Of a DNA stretch of 64,000 nt, positions 41,717 through 50,046 are shown piece by piece. The notes beneath the pieces were generated by a model that searched no databases, was not told where the DNA came from, and saw only the letters and a list, made by a program, of their open reading frames with translations. A program made the translations under genes and the position numbers. Positions within the stretch are counted from its first letter, which is position 1, and the number at the start of each line of letters is the position of its first letter. The stretch is taken from assembly GCA_013791955.1 (NCBI GenBank), contig VMSW01000010.1:124001-188000 (forward strand). The letters are read 5' to 3'. The stretch comes from Propionicimonas sp. Lineage in GTDB: Bacteria > Actinomycetota > Actinomycetes > Propionibacteriales > Propionibacteriaceae.

Positions 41717-42601
41717 CCGCGCAGCGGGACTCAACTCAAGGAGTCGAGCGATTGCTGCACCGACTTCACGGATCACCACGCCAGCCGGTCCGGGGTCCTT
41801 GGCCAGGGTTCGGCCGGCATTGATGGCTGCTGGCACTGCCGGATCGAAGGGGATTCGACCGATCAGCGGGATGTCCCACGAGTCGCACAGCGCCTGAACC
41901 GCCTCGGTCTTTTCCGGGTTCACATCGGCCTTGTTCACGCAGGCCGCCACCGGTACCTCCATGCCGATGGCAACGTCGAGCAGGCGTTTCAGGTCGCTGA
42001 GACCAGCCACGCTCGGCTCCGCTACCACCAGCAGCAGATCAGTTCCGCTCAGTGATGACATCACCGGGCAGCCGATTCCCGGCGACCCGTCGATGATGGC
42101 TAGCGAGGGCGGGTGTTCGGCAACCGCCTCGGCTAGCCGCTTCTTCACCGACCACACCAACTGGCCGGAGTTGCCCTGCCCCATAGCCAGCACCGCTGTG
42201 GAGAACACCCGCTTACCGTCGGTGGCCAGCGCCAGGGTGCCGGTCTGGGTTGGCACTGAGGAGATTGCGTCGGCTGGGCACAGTTCTTGGCACAGGCCGC
42301 AGCCCTCGCAGGCGAACGGGTCGATGGTGTAGACGTCAGCTACCACCGAGATCGCCTCAAATCGGCATTCGGGTAGGCAGTGATCACAACTACGGCAAAG
42401 GTCGGGGTCGATCTGTGACTTTGGCAAGCCGTGGTGGGGACGAAGCTGATGGGGGCCGTCGACACCAACCACCAGATGCAGATTGGGGGCGTCCACGTCG
42501 CAATCTGCGAAGGCTTGGACGTCGAACAACTCAATCAGGCTGGCGGCCACGGTGGTCTTGCCGGTGCCGCCCTTGCCGCTGAGAACCAGTAGCTGCTTCA
42601 T
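41714..42601 (-). CDS. MinD-family P-loop ATPase with inserted 2[4Fe-4S] ferredoxin domain
   Basis: 295 residues. Walker A LSGKGGTGKTT, then a ferredoxin insert with two clusters (CRSCDHCLPEC and CEGCGLCQELC, about residues 60-100) and switch region IDGSPGIGCPV. COG1149-type proteins pair in ORP complexes of sulfate reducers and in archaea, where they are linked to Fe-S carrier or redox-gated functions. The neighbouring gene is a paralogue, overlapping by 4 nt, and a NifX/NifB-like protein follows. Role here unknown. Confidence 0.88.
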   Translation of the reverse strand: MKQLLVLSGKGGTGKTTVAASLIELFDVQAFADCDVDAPNLHLVVGVDGPHQLRPHHGLPKSQIDPDLCRSCDHCLPECRFEAISVVADVYTIDPFACEGCGLCQELCPADAISSVPTQTGTLALATDGKRVFSTAVLAMGQGNSGQLVWSVKKRLAEAVAEHPPSLAIIDGSPGIGCPVMSSLSGTDLLLVVAEPSVAGLSDLKRLLDVAIGMEVPVAACVNKADVNPEKTEAVQALCDSWDIPLIGRIPFDPAVPAAINAGRTLAKDPGPAGVVIREVGAAIARLLELSPAAR

Positions 42602-43431
42602 CGGCCGATCACCGCACCGAGCCGATCAAGAATGTCGACAAACACCTGCCGCTGGGCTTCGTCCTGCCAAGCCAGGACCTCTCCCTGCGAGCTGGCTAGC
42701 GCGACCTGCTGATCGTAAGGAATCCGCCCCAACACCGGTAGGCCGAGCTCGGCGCACAACTCCTCCACGCTGGTATTGGCATCGGTCGCCTTGTTGATCA
42801 CCACGCCGCAGGGACGATCCACCGCCACCGTGAGCTGATGAATCATCGCAACGTTGTGTACCCCAAACCGGGTGGGTTCGGCTACCAGAAGGCAGTAGTC
42901 GGCGGCCCGAGCGGTCTCGAGTGCCAAGCAGGAGGCGCCCGGCGGGCCGTCGATCACCGTCAGTCCGTCTTCAGGTAAGTCGCGCAGCACCTGTTGAACG
43001 ACTGGCACCCCGGAGACCACGCCGGGACGGATGGCGCCACCCCACGCCTCCACGGAGTTCACCACCCCCCGATGGACGTGGCCAATCACGCGGCGTTCTT
43101 CGGTGATGGCGCCACTGGGGCAAAGAACGGCACAGCCGCCACAAGACTTGCAGGCCTCTTCGAACACCATCACTTCATCATCTACCCAAGCCAGCGCGTT
43201 GAACCGGCAGAAGTCGACGCACTTGCGGCAGCCGGTGCAGTTGGCGGCAGCCACCACCGGCACGGTGACCGTCACCTGCTCGGCAGCAACCTCGGTCGGG
43301 GTGAGGAAGAGGTGTCCGTTGGGTTCTTCAACGTCGCAGTCGACGTAGCGAGCATTGGCGGCGGCGGCCAGATTTACCGCCACCAGTGTTTTGCCCACAC
43401 CGCCCTTTCCGCTCAGGACGGCGACCTTCAT
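42598..43431 (-). CDS. MinD-family P-loop ATPase with inserted ferredoxin domain (paralogue)
   Basis: 277 residues, paralogue of the preceding entry. Walker A LSGKGGVGKT, ferredoxin motifs CTGCRKCVDFC and CKSCGGCAVLC (about 60-108) and IDGPPGASCLA. Both proteins keep all eight cluster cysteines. They likely form a heterodimer like the paired ORP ATPases of Desulfovibrio. Overlaps both neighbours by 4 nt, so it is the middle of a three-gene operon. Confidence 0.88.
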   Translation of the reverse strand: MKVAVLSGKGGVGKTLVAVNLAAAANARYVDCDVEEPNGHLFLTPTEVAAEQVTVTVPVVAAANCTGCRKCVDFCRFNALAWVDDEVMVFEEACKSCGGCAVLCPSGAITEERRVIGHVHRGVVNSVEAWGGAIRPGVVSGVPVVQQVLRDLPEDGLTVIDGPPGASCLALETARAADYCLLVAEPTRFGVHNVAMIHQLTVAVDRPCGVVINKATDANTSVEELCAELGLPVLGRIPYDQQVALASSQGEVLAWQDEAQRQVFVDILDRLGAVIGR

Positions 43432-43790
43432 GCGCCGTGCTGCCCCGGGTGAGTCTGATTCAGCGGTACCAGTTCGCCAGCTAGGTGCGCGGCGATGTTG
43501 GCCGCCGGCTCTCCGGGGCGGGAGTGGAACAGGGCGATGCCGGCTGAACGCAGGATCTTCGCGGCATTCTCGCCCAGCTGGGGTGCCAGCAGCACTGCAG
43601 CGCCTGCGTCCACCACCTGCTGGGCGGCTTTGATGCCCGCCCCGCCGGGACTTGCCAGGCCTCGGTTCGGCTGCTCGGTGTGCCCGTCCGACTCGGTGTC
43701 GTAGATCCAGAAAGCCTCGGCGCGACCGAAGCTGTCACTGACTTTGCTAGCGGGGCCTGAGCCATCGACCGGAAGCACTACTAGTGGCAT
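43428..43790 (-). CDS. NifX/NifB-type dinitrogenase iron-molybdenum cofactor family protein
   Basis: 120 residues from the ATG at 43788-43790 (GGGGGATA upstream). The fold opens VVLPVDGSGPASKVSDSFGRAEAFWIYD and has GAAVLLAPQLGENAAKIL, typical of the small Nif-accessory family that binds metal-sulfur cofactors outside nitrogenase as well. First gene of the operon with the two ferredoxin ATPases; no nitrogenase genes are present. This grouping matches ORP-like clusters, without the Mo-Cu ORP protein itself being proven. Confidence 0.85.
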   Translation of the reverse strand: MPLVVLPVDGSGPASKVSDSFGRAEAFWIYDTESDGHTEQPNRGLASPGGAGIKAAQQVVDAGAAVLLAPQLGENAAKILRSAGIALFHSRPGEPAANIAAHLAGELVPLNQTHPGQHGA

Positions 43791-43862
43791 GGCGGTATCC
43801 CCCAAGTTGGCCGTCCGGACTTTCGTCAAGGATACCTGACAAAGATCGACGGCTCACCGCGG

Positions 43863-44354
43863 CTACTTCAGCTCGTAGCTGATCAGCGGCATCTGCTCGC
43901 CTTGGGAGCCGGTGGTCAGCACCAGTCCGACGCCTTGGGCGTAGTGGTATTGGACGACGTAGGTCATCGGCACCGGGGTGCCGTTCATGCTCATCTTCAT
44001 GTCGCCTTCAATCACCGCGACATCGGTGAAGGTCTTGCCTGCCACCTCAAGGCTGATGCCGACTGCTTTGACGGTCATCTTCAGCACCGTGTCGATGCCG
44101 TTGGCCTGATAGGAGATGTCCCACGCGTCCCCGGGGGCGATGGTCTCTTTGACCAGCACCTGCCAGTTGCCGGCCTGGTAGCTATCGGTGAGGAAGTTGT
44201 CGCCGTCCTTGCGGATGTTCTGCGGCTGGGGCTGAGCGGTGTTCGCCATGGTGAAGTTCACCCCGTCGCCACCGGTGACCGTATTGGTGAACGTCGAACC
44301 ATCGGCGTTGGCGTAGGTCCAGCTGTTGCCGATGGTGAGTGGGTAGTAGGTCAT
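43863..44354 (-). CDS. Uncharacterised 163-residue beta-rich protein
   Basis: 163 residues from the ATG at 44352-44354, which has AGAAGGATC upstream; a longer frame adds an Arg-rich leader. No signal peptide: MTYYPLTIGNSWTYANADG starts at once. Strand-rich, with VTGGDGVNFTMANT and a C-terminal QYHYAQGVGLVLT. The layout GNSWTY to YAQGVGLV resembles small secreted beta-sandwich proteins of unknown role, but here no export signal is seen. Confidence 0.55.
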   Translation of the reverse strand: MTYYPLTIGNSWTYANADGSTFTNTVTGGDGVNFTMANTAQPQPQNIRKDGDNFLTDSYQAGNWQVLVKETIAPGDAWDISYQANGIDTVLKMTVKAVGISLEVAGKTFTDVAVIEGDMKMSMNGTPVPMTYVVQYHYAQGVGLVLTTGSQGEQMPLISYELK

Positions 44355-44480
44355 CGCAGCGATCCTTCTGGCAAGTGAGCGGTGGAGGCTGGCGACGCGA
44401 CAGCGATTCGCCGAGCCTGCTGGACGCACACGTTAGGACGGCGCCGGTGCGGTCAGGCAGGAATCATGGTTCCTTTATCG

Positions 44481-44536
44481 ACCCTTCGACGGGCTCAGGG
44501 AACTGGGGCTGTCTGCCCTTCGACGGGCTCAGGGAA
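44481..44536. repeat. Two inverted-orientation intergenic repeats after the nucleosidase gene
   Basis: CCCTTCGACGGGCTCAGGGAACT occurs at about 44482-44504 and again at 44517-44539, the second touching the stop of the nucleosidase gene. (Each is given here by its ends; the core is CTTCGACGGGCTCAGGG.). Confidence 0.85.
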
Positions 44537-45271
44537 CTAGAGCTGCGCCAAAGCCGCCAGCACCAGATCGTGGGCGTAGGGCGCGGCCACCCCGTCCAGG
44601 AACTTCGGAAAGTCGAGGGCGGCATCATGATCGGCGCGATCAGAAACCGTGCGAGCCACCGCAAATGGCACCCCGGCGGTGTAGCAGGTTTGGGCCAGCG
44701 CGGCGCCTTCCATCTCGACGGCGAGGGCTTCAGGTAGCTCGGCCTGCAGCTTCGCCGAGGCCTCGGCGGTGGCCACGAACACGTCCCCGGAGATCACCAA
44801 GCCGCGGTGGACCTGCGGCACGCCGAGCCCGAGGGCGGCCAAGTCGGGACGGTGCTGAGCGCACACCAGCTCGGCTGCGGCAAACAGCGCCTCAGCGAGT
44901 GCGGGGTCGGCCGGTACCCGTGCCAAGCCGATGGACGGCGACACCCAGCGATCCCAAAGCGGACGGGCGTCGAAGTCATGCTGCAACAACTCGGTGGCCA
45001 CCACGACATCACCGGGATTGACCGTGGCCCCCAAGCCACCAGCGGTGCCGACCATAATCATGGCCTCAGCCCGCTCGGCAAGTAAGGCCGCGGTAGCCGC
45101 GGCTGCCGCCTTGCCCACCCCAGACAGCGCCAACACCACGTCGCGGCCAGCCAATGTGGCCCGGCGCAACTGACGGCCAGCCACCATTTCGGTGTGCACC
45201 TCGCCTTCAGCGTGTGCGGCCGCCAAGATTGCGGCCAACTCCTGCGGCATTGCTGCCACGATCGCGATCAT
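44537..45271 (-). CDS. mtnN: 5'-methylthioadenosine/S-adenosylhomocysteine nucleosidase
   Basis: 244 residues from the ATG at 45269-45271 (GGAGGTGG upstream); a TTG start 15 nt earlier is rejected. Cleaves adenine from methylthioadenosine and S-adenosylhomocysteine. Active-site acids: AAMPQELAAI, VEMEGAALAQ and VSDRADHDA. Standard length. Stand-alone gene; repeat copies at its 3' end likely terminate it. Confidence 0.92.
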   Translation of the reverse strand: MIAIVAAMPQELAAILAAAHAEGEVHTEMVAGRQLRRATLAGRDVVLALSGVGKAAAAATAALLAERAEAMIMVGTAGGLGATVNPGDVVVATELLQHDFDARPLWDRWVSPSIGLARVPADPALAEALFAAAELVCAQHRPDLAALGLGVPQVHRGLVISGDVFVATAEASAKLQAELPEALAVEMEGAALAQTCYTAGVPFAVARTVSDRADHDAALDFPKFLDGVAAPYAHDLVLAALAQL

Positions 45272-45345
45272 CGTCCACCTCCGCAATGAAGATAGCCCGA
45301 GACGCCCTCACCTCCGGGACGCGTGGTCCCAACTGGTCACCCGAA

Positions 45346-45759
45346 TCAGGTGCAGATCTTGAAGGCCACGTTCATGAATCTGCTCAAGGCTAGGGAAAAC
45401 TCACTCAGTTGCTGCCCGGCCTCGCCCTTGCTCAAACCGACAACTGCTTGGCTGGTGGCCTTCAGATCAGCGAAAGCTGGCAGTGCCTCCGCGGGCAGAT
45501 CGGTGGAAACCGAGCCAGGAAAGGCGGTGTCGAAGTCGTCCTGGGTGGCTGTGCCAGCATCGGCCTTGGTGGTGAACTGCGACGCCCCCCGAACCACTGC
45601 ACTCGCCGAGGCGCACTCCTTGGAGCCAGCCCCGTAGGACTTCACCGACGCAGCCGGGTCATCTTGGTAGGGCGCCGAGGGGGTACTGGCCGGAGCTGGT
45701 GCGGCACAGGCGGTCAGGCCGACCACAGCGAGGCCGGCGAGGATGAGACGAACAGACAT
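45346..45759 (-). CDS. Small secreted lipoprotein, unknown function
   Basis: 137 residues with a lipobox (LVVGLTAC-like: AVVGLTACAAP, lipidated Cys near 18). Mature part helical with SKGEAGQQLSEFSLALSRF and two further Cys (KECASA and the C-terminal FKICT) that may pair. No family seen. Shares its promoter, upstream motif and leader with the large lipoprotein gene at 40248-41612, 56 nt from -10 to ATG in both. Confidence 0.7.
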   Translation of the reverse strand: MSVRLILAGLAVVGLTACAAPAPASTPSAPYQDDPAASVKSYGAGSKECASASAVVRGASQFTTKADAGTATQDDFDTAFPGSVSTDLPAEALPAFADLKATSQAVVGLSKGEAGQQLSEFSLALSRFMNVAFKICT

Positions 45760-45779
45760 GGGAATCCCTCAACTAACTT

Positions 45780-45864
45780 GCCCCGCAGCGGGGCCGTGAC
45801 TAATGGCGACGCTGAGGTTAGGGGAGGTCGCGTCGCCAACGGTGCGCCGATAAAAGAACACTTA
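45780..45864 (-). promoter_or_regulatory. Lipoprotein promoter with upstream motif (copy 2)
   Basis: On the minus strand: motif TAAGTGTTCTTTTATCG (45864-45848), -10-like TAACCT (45820-45815) 28 nt later, then leader inverted repeat GCCCCGC/GCGGGGC (45780-45794). It matches copy 1 at 14 of 17 motif positions with identical -10 to ATG distance. Confidence 0.5.
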
Positions 45865-45879
45865 GTGAGCTGGCCGGAC

Positions 45880-46704
45880 TCAACGCAGGAACAGCGTCCG
45901 CAGCCTTCGAGTGGCAAAGGCCACCCCGAGCACCGACATCGCCACGAAGTAAGTCAGGTGGACGGCGGTGGACGCGTCCCAGTGGCCCACCGAGAGCTGT
46001 CGCATCAACTCGACGCCGTGCCACAACGGCAGCGTCATGATGAACCACTGCATCACTTCAGGAAACGCCTCGATCGGGAACAAGGTGGCCGAGAACATGA
46101 ACATCGGCAGCAGCGCGATGTTGATCCAATCCATCTGTTGAAAGGTGGTGAAGTAGCTGGTTAGCGCCATGCCGATGGCCGCGAAGCCCAGCGCGATCAG
46201 CAATGCCACCGGGATCATCGCCAGCGCCCACCAGCTGGTGGTCAGGCCCATCGAAGCGATCACCACGGTGAAGCCAACTGCGTAGAGAAACCCGCGGAAC
46301 AAGGCCATGAAGATCTCCCCGGCGGCCACGTCCAATGGTCCGAGCGAGGTAGCCAACATGCCCTCGTAGAGCTTGGCGAACCGCAGCTTGAAGAAGACAT
46401 TCCAGGTGGAGTCGTAGATCGCACCGTTCATCGCCGAAGTAGCCAGGAGCGCGGGAGCGATATAGGCGGCATAGGAGATCTGGTGGCCCCCGGGGCCGGT
46501 CACGGTGCCGATCAGGGCTCCAAGGCCGATACCCATGCTGAGCAGATAGAACACCGGCTCGAAGAAGCCGGAGACGATGATCATCCAGTTCTGATTGCGG
46601 ATCACTTTGAAGCCGCGCCCGATCACCGCGCCGGCGTTCCCTGAGGAATTGGCGGCCATCCAGGCGCCGACGCCAGGCCGGATTCGGATCAGCTTCGTGG
46701 TCAT
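45880..46704 (-). CDS. ABC-2 type transporter permease (second subunit)
   Basis: 274 residues from the ATG at 46702-46704 (GGAGG eight bases upstream), which overlaps the previous stop by 4 nt; the longer frame adds about 57 unrelated residues. Six hydrophobic helices with FSATLFPIEAFPEVMQWF near the C terminus, a typical ABC-2 drug-permease motif. Forms a heterodimer with the next gene's product and the ATPase. Confidence 0.87.
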   Translation of the reverse strand: MTTKLIRIRPGVGAWMAANSSGNAGAVIGRGFKVIRNQNWMIIVSGFFEPVFYLLSMGIGLGALIGTVTGPGGHQISYAAYIAPALLATSAMNGAIYDSTWNVFFKLRFAKLYEGMLATSLGPLDVAAGEIFMALFRGFLYAVGFTVVIASMGLTTSWWALAMIPVALLIALGFAAIGMALTSYFTTFQQMDWINIALLPMFMFSATLFPIEAFPEVMQWFIMTLPLWHGVELMRQLSVGHWDASTAVHLTYFVAMSVLGVAFATRRLRTLFLR

Positions 46705-47570
46705 CGGTTCAACCTCCGAGTGAAGTTGCGGACCGTCAAAGCGATGCCGACAGCGAGCAGGATGACGAGGAAGCCCAAGTGCATTGCCACTTCCCCGTTG
46801 GTCAAGGGCAGCCCAAATGCCACCGCACGGGCCAGTTGCGTCCCATGCCACATCGGGGAGATCCAGCCAATCCATTGCAGGTAGAGCGGCATTGTGGCCA
46901 GTGGGTAGAAGGTGCCAGCAAACAGAAACATCGGCATCACCACGAAGCGCTGAATCATCGAAAACTCGAAGCCTTCGTCTTCAAGGGTTGCCGAGTAGCT
47001 GGCCAAGGGCGCGCCGAAGGCCATTCCGGCCAGTGCGGCGATGCCGATCATCAGCCACGACCACCTCGGATCCACGGCGCCAAGAGCCACCAACACAACC
47101 CAGAACAAGGCCGCCTCAGCCACCATTCGAACGCCGACCGCCAGCAGTTCACCCACCGCCACCTGACTCGGAGTGGCTGCGGTAGCGGCTCGGGCGAAAT
47201 AGAGCTTCTGCCACTTGAAGCCGCCCATCACCGGAAAGGTCAACTCGTTCACCGACGACATCACCACCGTGGCCACGAGCAGACCCGGTGCGACGAAGGT
47301 CAGGTAGGGCACGCCCTCGACGCCGCCACTGGACGAATCCACCAAAGCCCCTAGCCCAATTCCCATTGCGAGCACATACAGCAGTGGGGTCAGCACGGCC
47401 GAGCCGAGGATCGAAGTCCAGTAGGCCTTCATTCCCAGCAGCCGCCACTCGGCCTGGTACCACCAACCCCACCGGTGGACGTTTTGGGCCTGGCGGGCAG
47501 AGCCGAGCGCCCGGCCGGAGTAGGCCAGGGCGTTGAAGTCGAGGCCGACAGGGTCGACCCCTTCGGTCAT
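46701..47570 (-). CDS. ABC-2 type transporter permease (first subunit)
   Basis: 289 residues from the ATG at 47568-47570; a TTG at 47603 would overlap the ATPase stop by 8 nt and duplicates the same short leader (TERVDP/TEGVDP). Six helices; FLFAGTFYPLATMPLYLQWIG near the C terminus matches its partner and the DrrB-like family. The two permeases are paralogous. Confidence 0.87.
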   Translation of the reverse strand: MTEGVDPVGLDFNALAYSGRALGSARQAQNVHRWGWWYQAEWRLLGMKAYWTSILGSAVLTPLLYVLAMGIGLGALVDSSSGGVEGVPYLTFVAPGLLVATVVMSSVNELTFPVMGGFKWQKLYFARAATAATPSQVAVGELLAVGVRMVAEAALFWVVLVALGAVDPRWSWLMIGIAALAGMAFGAPLASYSATLEDEGFEFSMIQRFVVMPMFLFAGTFYPLATMPLYLQWIGWISPMWHGTQLARAVAFGLPLTNGEVAMHLGFLVILLAVGIALTVRNFTRRLNR

Positions 47571-47595
47571 CCTGCCGCCAGCAGGGTCTACCCGC

Positions 47596-48516
47596 TCAGT
47601 CAATGAGGCTCCGCCCGGTCAGGCGCAGGAACACATCTTCGAGGGATGCCCGGCGCACCAGTGAAGTGACTGGATCCAACCCGTCCGCGCGCACCCTGGC
47701 CAGCACAGCCTCACCATCGGCGGTGTAGAGCAAGAGGCGATCGGGCAGCGCTTCGATGCTGTCGGCGTAGCCCCGCAATCGTTCAACCAAAGCGACATTG
47801 CGATCTGAGCCGAACCGCAGCTCCAACACCTCCCTGGTGGAGTACTGCTGGATGAGTGCGGCCGGGCTACCTTCGGCCACGATTTGGCCGTGGTCCATCA
47901 CGAGCAGCCGGTCGCAAAGCTGCTCGGCCTCGTCCATGAAGTGGGTGGTGACGATTAGGGTCACGCCCTGCTCCTTGAGTCGAAACAGTCGATCCCACAA
48001 GATGTGGCGGGCCTGGGGGTCAAGGCCGGTGGTGGGTTCGTCCAGTAGCAGCACCGACGGTTCATTCACCAGAGCGCGCGCGATGGTGAGCCGGCGCTTC
48101 ATACCGCCGGAGAGGTTGTCGACCTTTTCGGTCGCCTTCTCGCTGAGCTGAGCGAACTGCAACAGCTCCTCAGCCTTGGGCCGTAGGTAGGAATACGGCA
48201 GACCGAAGTAGCGGCCATACATGATCAGGTTGTCGCGGGCGTTGAGTTCGGTATCCAGATTGTCGGTCTGCGGGACGACACCGAGGCTGGCGCGCACCTC
48301 GGGGCCGTGGGTCTCCGGATCCAGTCCGTTGACCAGCAGGGTGCCGGACGTGCGCAGCGACGTCCCACCGATCATTCGCATGGTGGTGGACTTCCCCGCG
48401 CCGTTGGGACCGAGAAGTCCGAAAGACTCGCCGGTCGCAACCCGGAACGAAACGGCATCGACGGCCCGCAAATCGCTGTAGACCTTGGTGAGCTGGGTAG
48501 CTTCGATCACTGACAC
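47596..48516 (-). CDS. DrrA-like ABC transporter ATP-binding protein
   Basis: 306 residues from the GTG at 48514-48516, which begins the conserved VIEATQLTKVY; an upstream GTG is less likely. Walker A LGPNGAGKSTTMRMI, signature NLSGGMKRRLTIARAL and Walker B PSVLLLDEPTTGLDPQ, then a C-terminal extension of DrrA type. Likely exports a drug or metabolite with the two permeases downstream. No resistance or biosynthesis gene is adjacent. Confidence 0.92.
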   Translation of the reverse strand: MSVIEATQLTKVYSDLRAVDAVSFRVATGESFGLLGPNGAGKSTTMRMIGGTSLRTSGTLLVNGLDPETHGPEVRASLGVVPQTDNLDTELNARDNLIMYGRYFGLPYSYLRPKAEELLQFAQLSEKATEKVDNLSGGMKRRLTIARALVNEPSVLLLDEPTTGLDPQARHILWDRLFRLKEQGVTLIVTTHFMDEAEQLCDRLLVMDHGQIVAEGSPAALIQQYSTREVLELRFGSDRNVALVERLRGYADSIEALPDRLLLYTADGEAVLARVRADGLDPVTSLVRRASLEDVFLRLTGRSLID

Positions 48517-48552
48517 CAGATCACCATAACCGCCGGCGCTGACCAAACAGAT

Positions 48553-49899
48553 TCAGCTTCGATTGGCCCGATACAGCAGCGGGTTGGGCCGACAGGCGGC
48601 CTCGGTGGCGATCTGCATCGGGGCGATCAGCCCCTCATCGCGCAGATTGAACAACCGCGGCACCACGAGATCGCGCAGCTGATAGGGACCGACGGTGTTC
48701 AGGTAGATCTTGGTGGCGCCTTCGAAGCCGGCCACGGTGGACGTCCGCCACTTCAGCATTACCCGCCAAGGCATCGGCAGGTCTGAATCGACCGGACGGT
48801 AGTGCCATTCCTCGTTGCACGGCACTTCGACCCCGGTGGCCGCATGCATGGCGTGCACCATGTCGGCCATGCCGCGCAACTCGTCCTCGGTGTGATTCCA
48901 CGGGTCGCAGGCCTCTGACTTGGAGTAGATCTCAATGGTCGGGTAGCGGTGACCGAAGCCGGCGAAGGCGATCGCATGCTCACTCTCGGCCAACACCAGG
49001 TTGTGGTAGGCGGCGTAATTGGGGCCGTATTCGTTGTAGATGTTCGGGTTCGTGCGCAGCCGGTGCATCGCCTGCTCGTGCTGGACGCCACGCTCGTCGA
49101 TAGCGACCAACTGTTTGTGCAGGTGATCGAAGGACGCCCCGGCCGGGCGCAGCCAGTTTTGGAACACCGCCACGTAGCGGGCGTAGCGGTTCAGGGTGAA
49201 CAGACCGGCCATCGATTCCACCGTGAAGGCGAAGAAACGGAAGTGCTCCTCGGGTGTCAGCGTCCCCGACGACGAGAGTTGGGTGGTGTCGGTAGCGCCA
49301 TCGATGAAGTGCCGCCTGGCCACGATCACGTCATGGCCGCCCCCGAAGAAGCCGGACGCCGCCTCGATCTGGGCCTCGGTGCCCATCGCGGCAATTTCGG
49401 CCTCGGTCTTGCCGCCAGCGCGGAGCTTGGCGCCGATCACCTTGAGGACGTGTTCGCGTCCGGCAGGTGAGGCCAGGTAGGAGGCTTTGCGTTGTTGCAC
49501 TCGATCGGGCAGTTCGTAGCCGTAGTTGGCATGCCAATAGTCGTAGCTGAGAATCTCGAACAGGTTGGGAATGCGACGGAACTCCGCAACGGAGGCGCTG
49601 AGCTGTTCGGCCGGCACTTGGTAGCGGGTCTCCCATTCCCCGCTTGGGTGATGGATCACCCGGGACTTCTCCGGTGGGGTTTCCAGACTGCGCCCTGCGC
49701 AGAAGGCGCAATGGTGGCCGTCCTTGGCGGCATCGAGCGGCTTTGCCTCAGGTAGCGCGATGCCGAGCGGACGGTTTCCGCGGCCGGCGACCGTCCACAC
49801 CTCGGTGCCGCTGAACGGGTTCAGCTGCTTGACCGTGCCGTCCTTGAGCTCGGAGATGAACTCCGGCTCGCGAGAGTACAGGTAGGGATTCACGGTCAT
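48553..49899 (-). CDS. DUF4921-like protein with HIT/GalT-type nucleotidyltransferase motif
   Basis: 448 residues. HLHKQLVAID (in FDHLHKQL) is the HIT-superfamily His motif as found in galactose-1-phosphate uridylyltransferases, and CAFCAG near residue 68 is a probable zinc site. Uridylyl- or adenylyltransferase activity is inferred. DUF4921-annotated proteins in actinobacteria have this length and order. No galactose genes nearby. Ends nine bases from a repeat-bearing gap. Confidence 0.68.
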   Translation of the reverse strand: MTVNPYLYSREPEFISELKDGTVKQLNPFSGTEVWTVAGRGNRPLGIALPEAKPLDAAKDGHHCAFCAGRSLETPPEKSRVIHHPSGEWETRYQVPAEQLSASVAEFRRIPNLFEILSYDYWHANYGYELPDRVQQRKASYLASPAGREHVLKVIGAKLRAGGKTEAEIAAMGTEAQIEAASGFFGGGHDVIVARRHFIDGATDTTQLSSSGTLTPEEHFRFFAFTVESMAGLFTLNRYARYVAVFQNWLRPAGASFDHLHKQLVAIDERGVQHEQAMHRLRTNPNIYNEYGPNYAAYHNLVLAESEHAIAFAGFGHRYPTIEIYSKSEACDPWNHTEDELRGMADMVHAMHAATGVEVPCNEEWHYRPVDSDLPMPWRVMLKWRTSTVAGFEGATKIYLNTVGPYQLRDLVVPRLFNLRDEGLIAPMQIATEAACRPNPLLYRANRS

Positions 49900-49990
49900 T
49901 CTGGCCCCTTGAAACGAGTGATCGACTCAGGGTAACGCGGTTGGCAGCTTCGGACCTGCCTGCCGGGCCGACCCGTCAACTGCTCAAAAT

Positions 49991-50033
49991 GGGGACGGTT
50001 CCAATATGAGCAGCGCTCGTGGTAACCGTCCCC
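49991..50033. repeat. REP-like hairpin GGGGACGGTT..AACCGTCCCC
   Basis: A 43-bp inverted repeat whose first 23 bp (to 50013) are the exact reverse complement of 29412-29434, linking this gap to the REP-like pair at 29.4 and 30.4 kb. Confidence 0.8.
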
Positions 50034-50046
50034 ATGCGCAGGTGGG

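Noticed and set aside
45880-46875. A longer N terminus for the second ABC-2 permease
   Set aside because: The extra residues lie inside the upstream permease in another frame; the ATGA overlap with GGAGG at 46704 is the better start.
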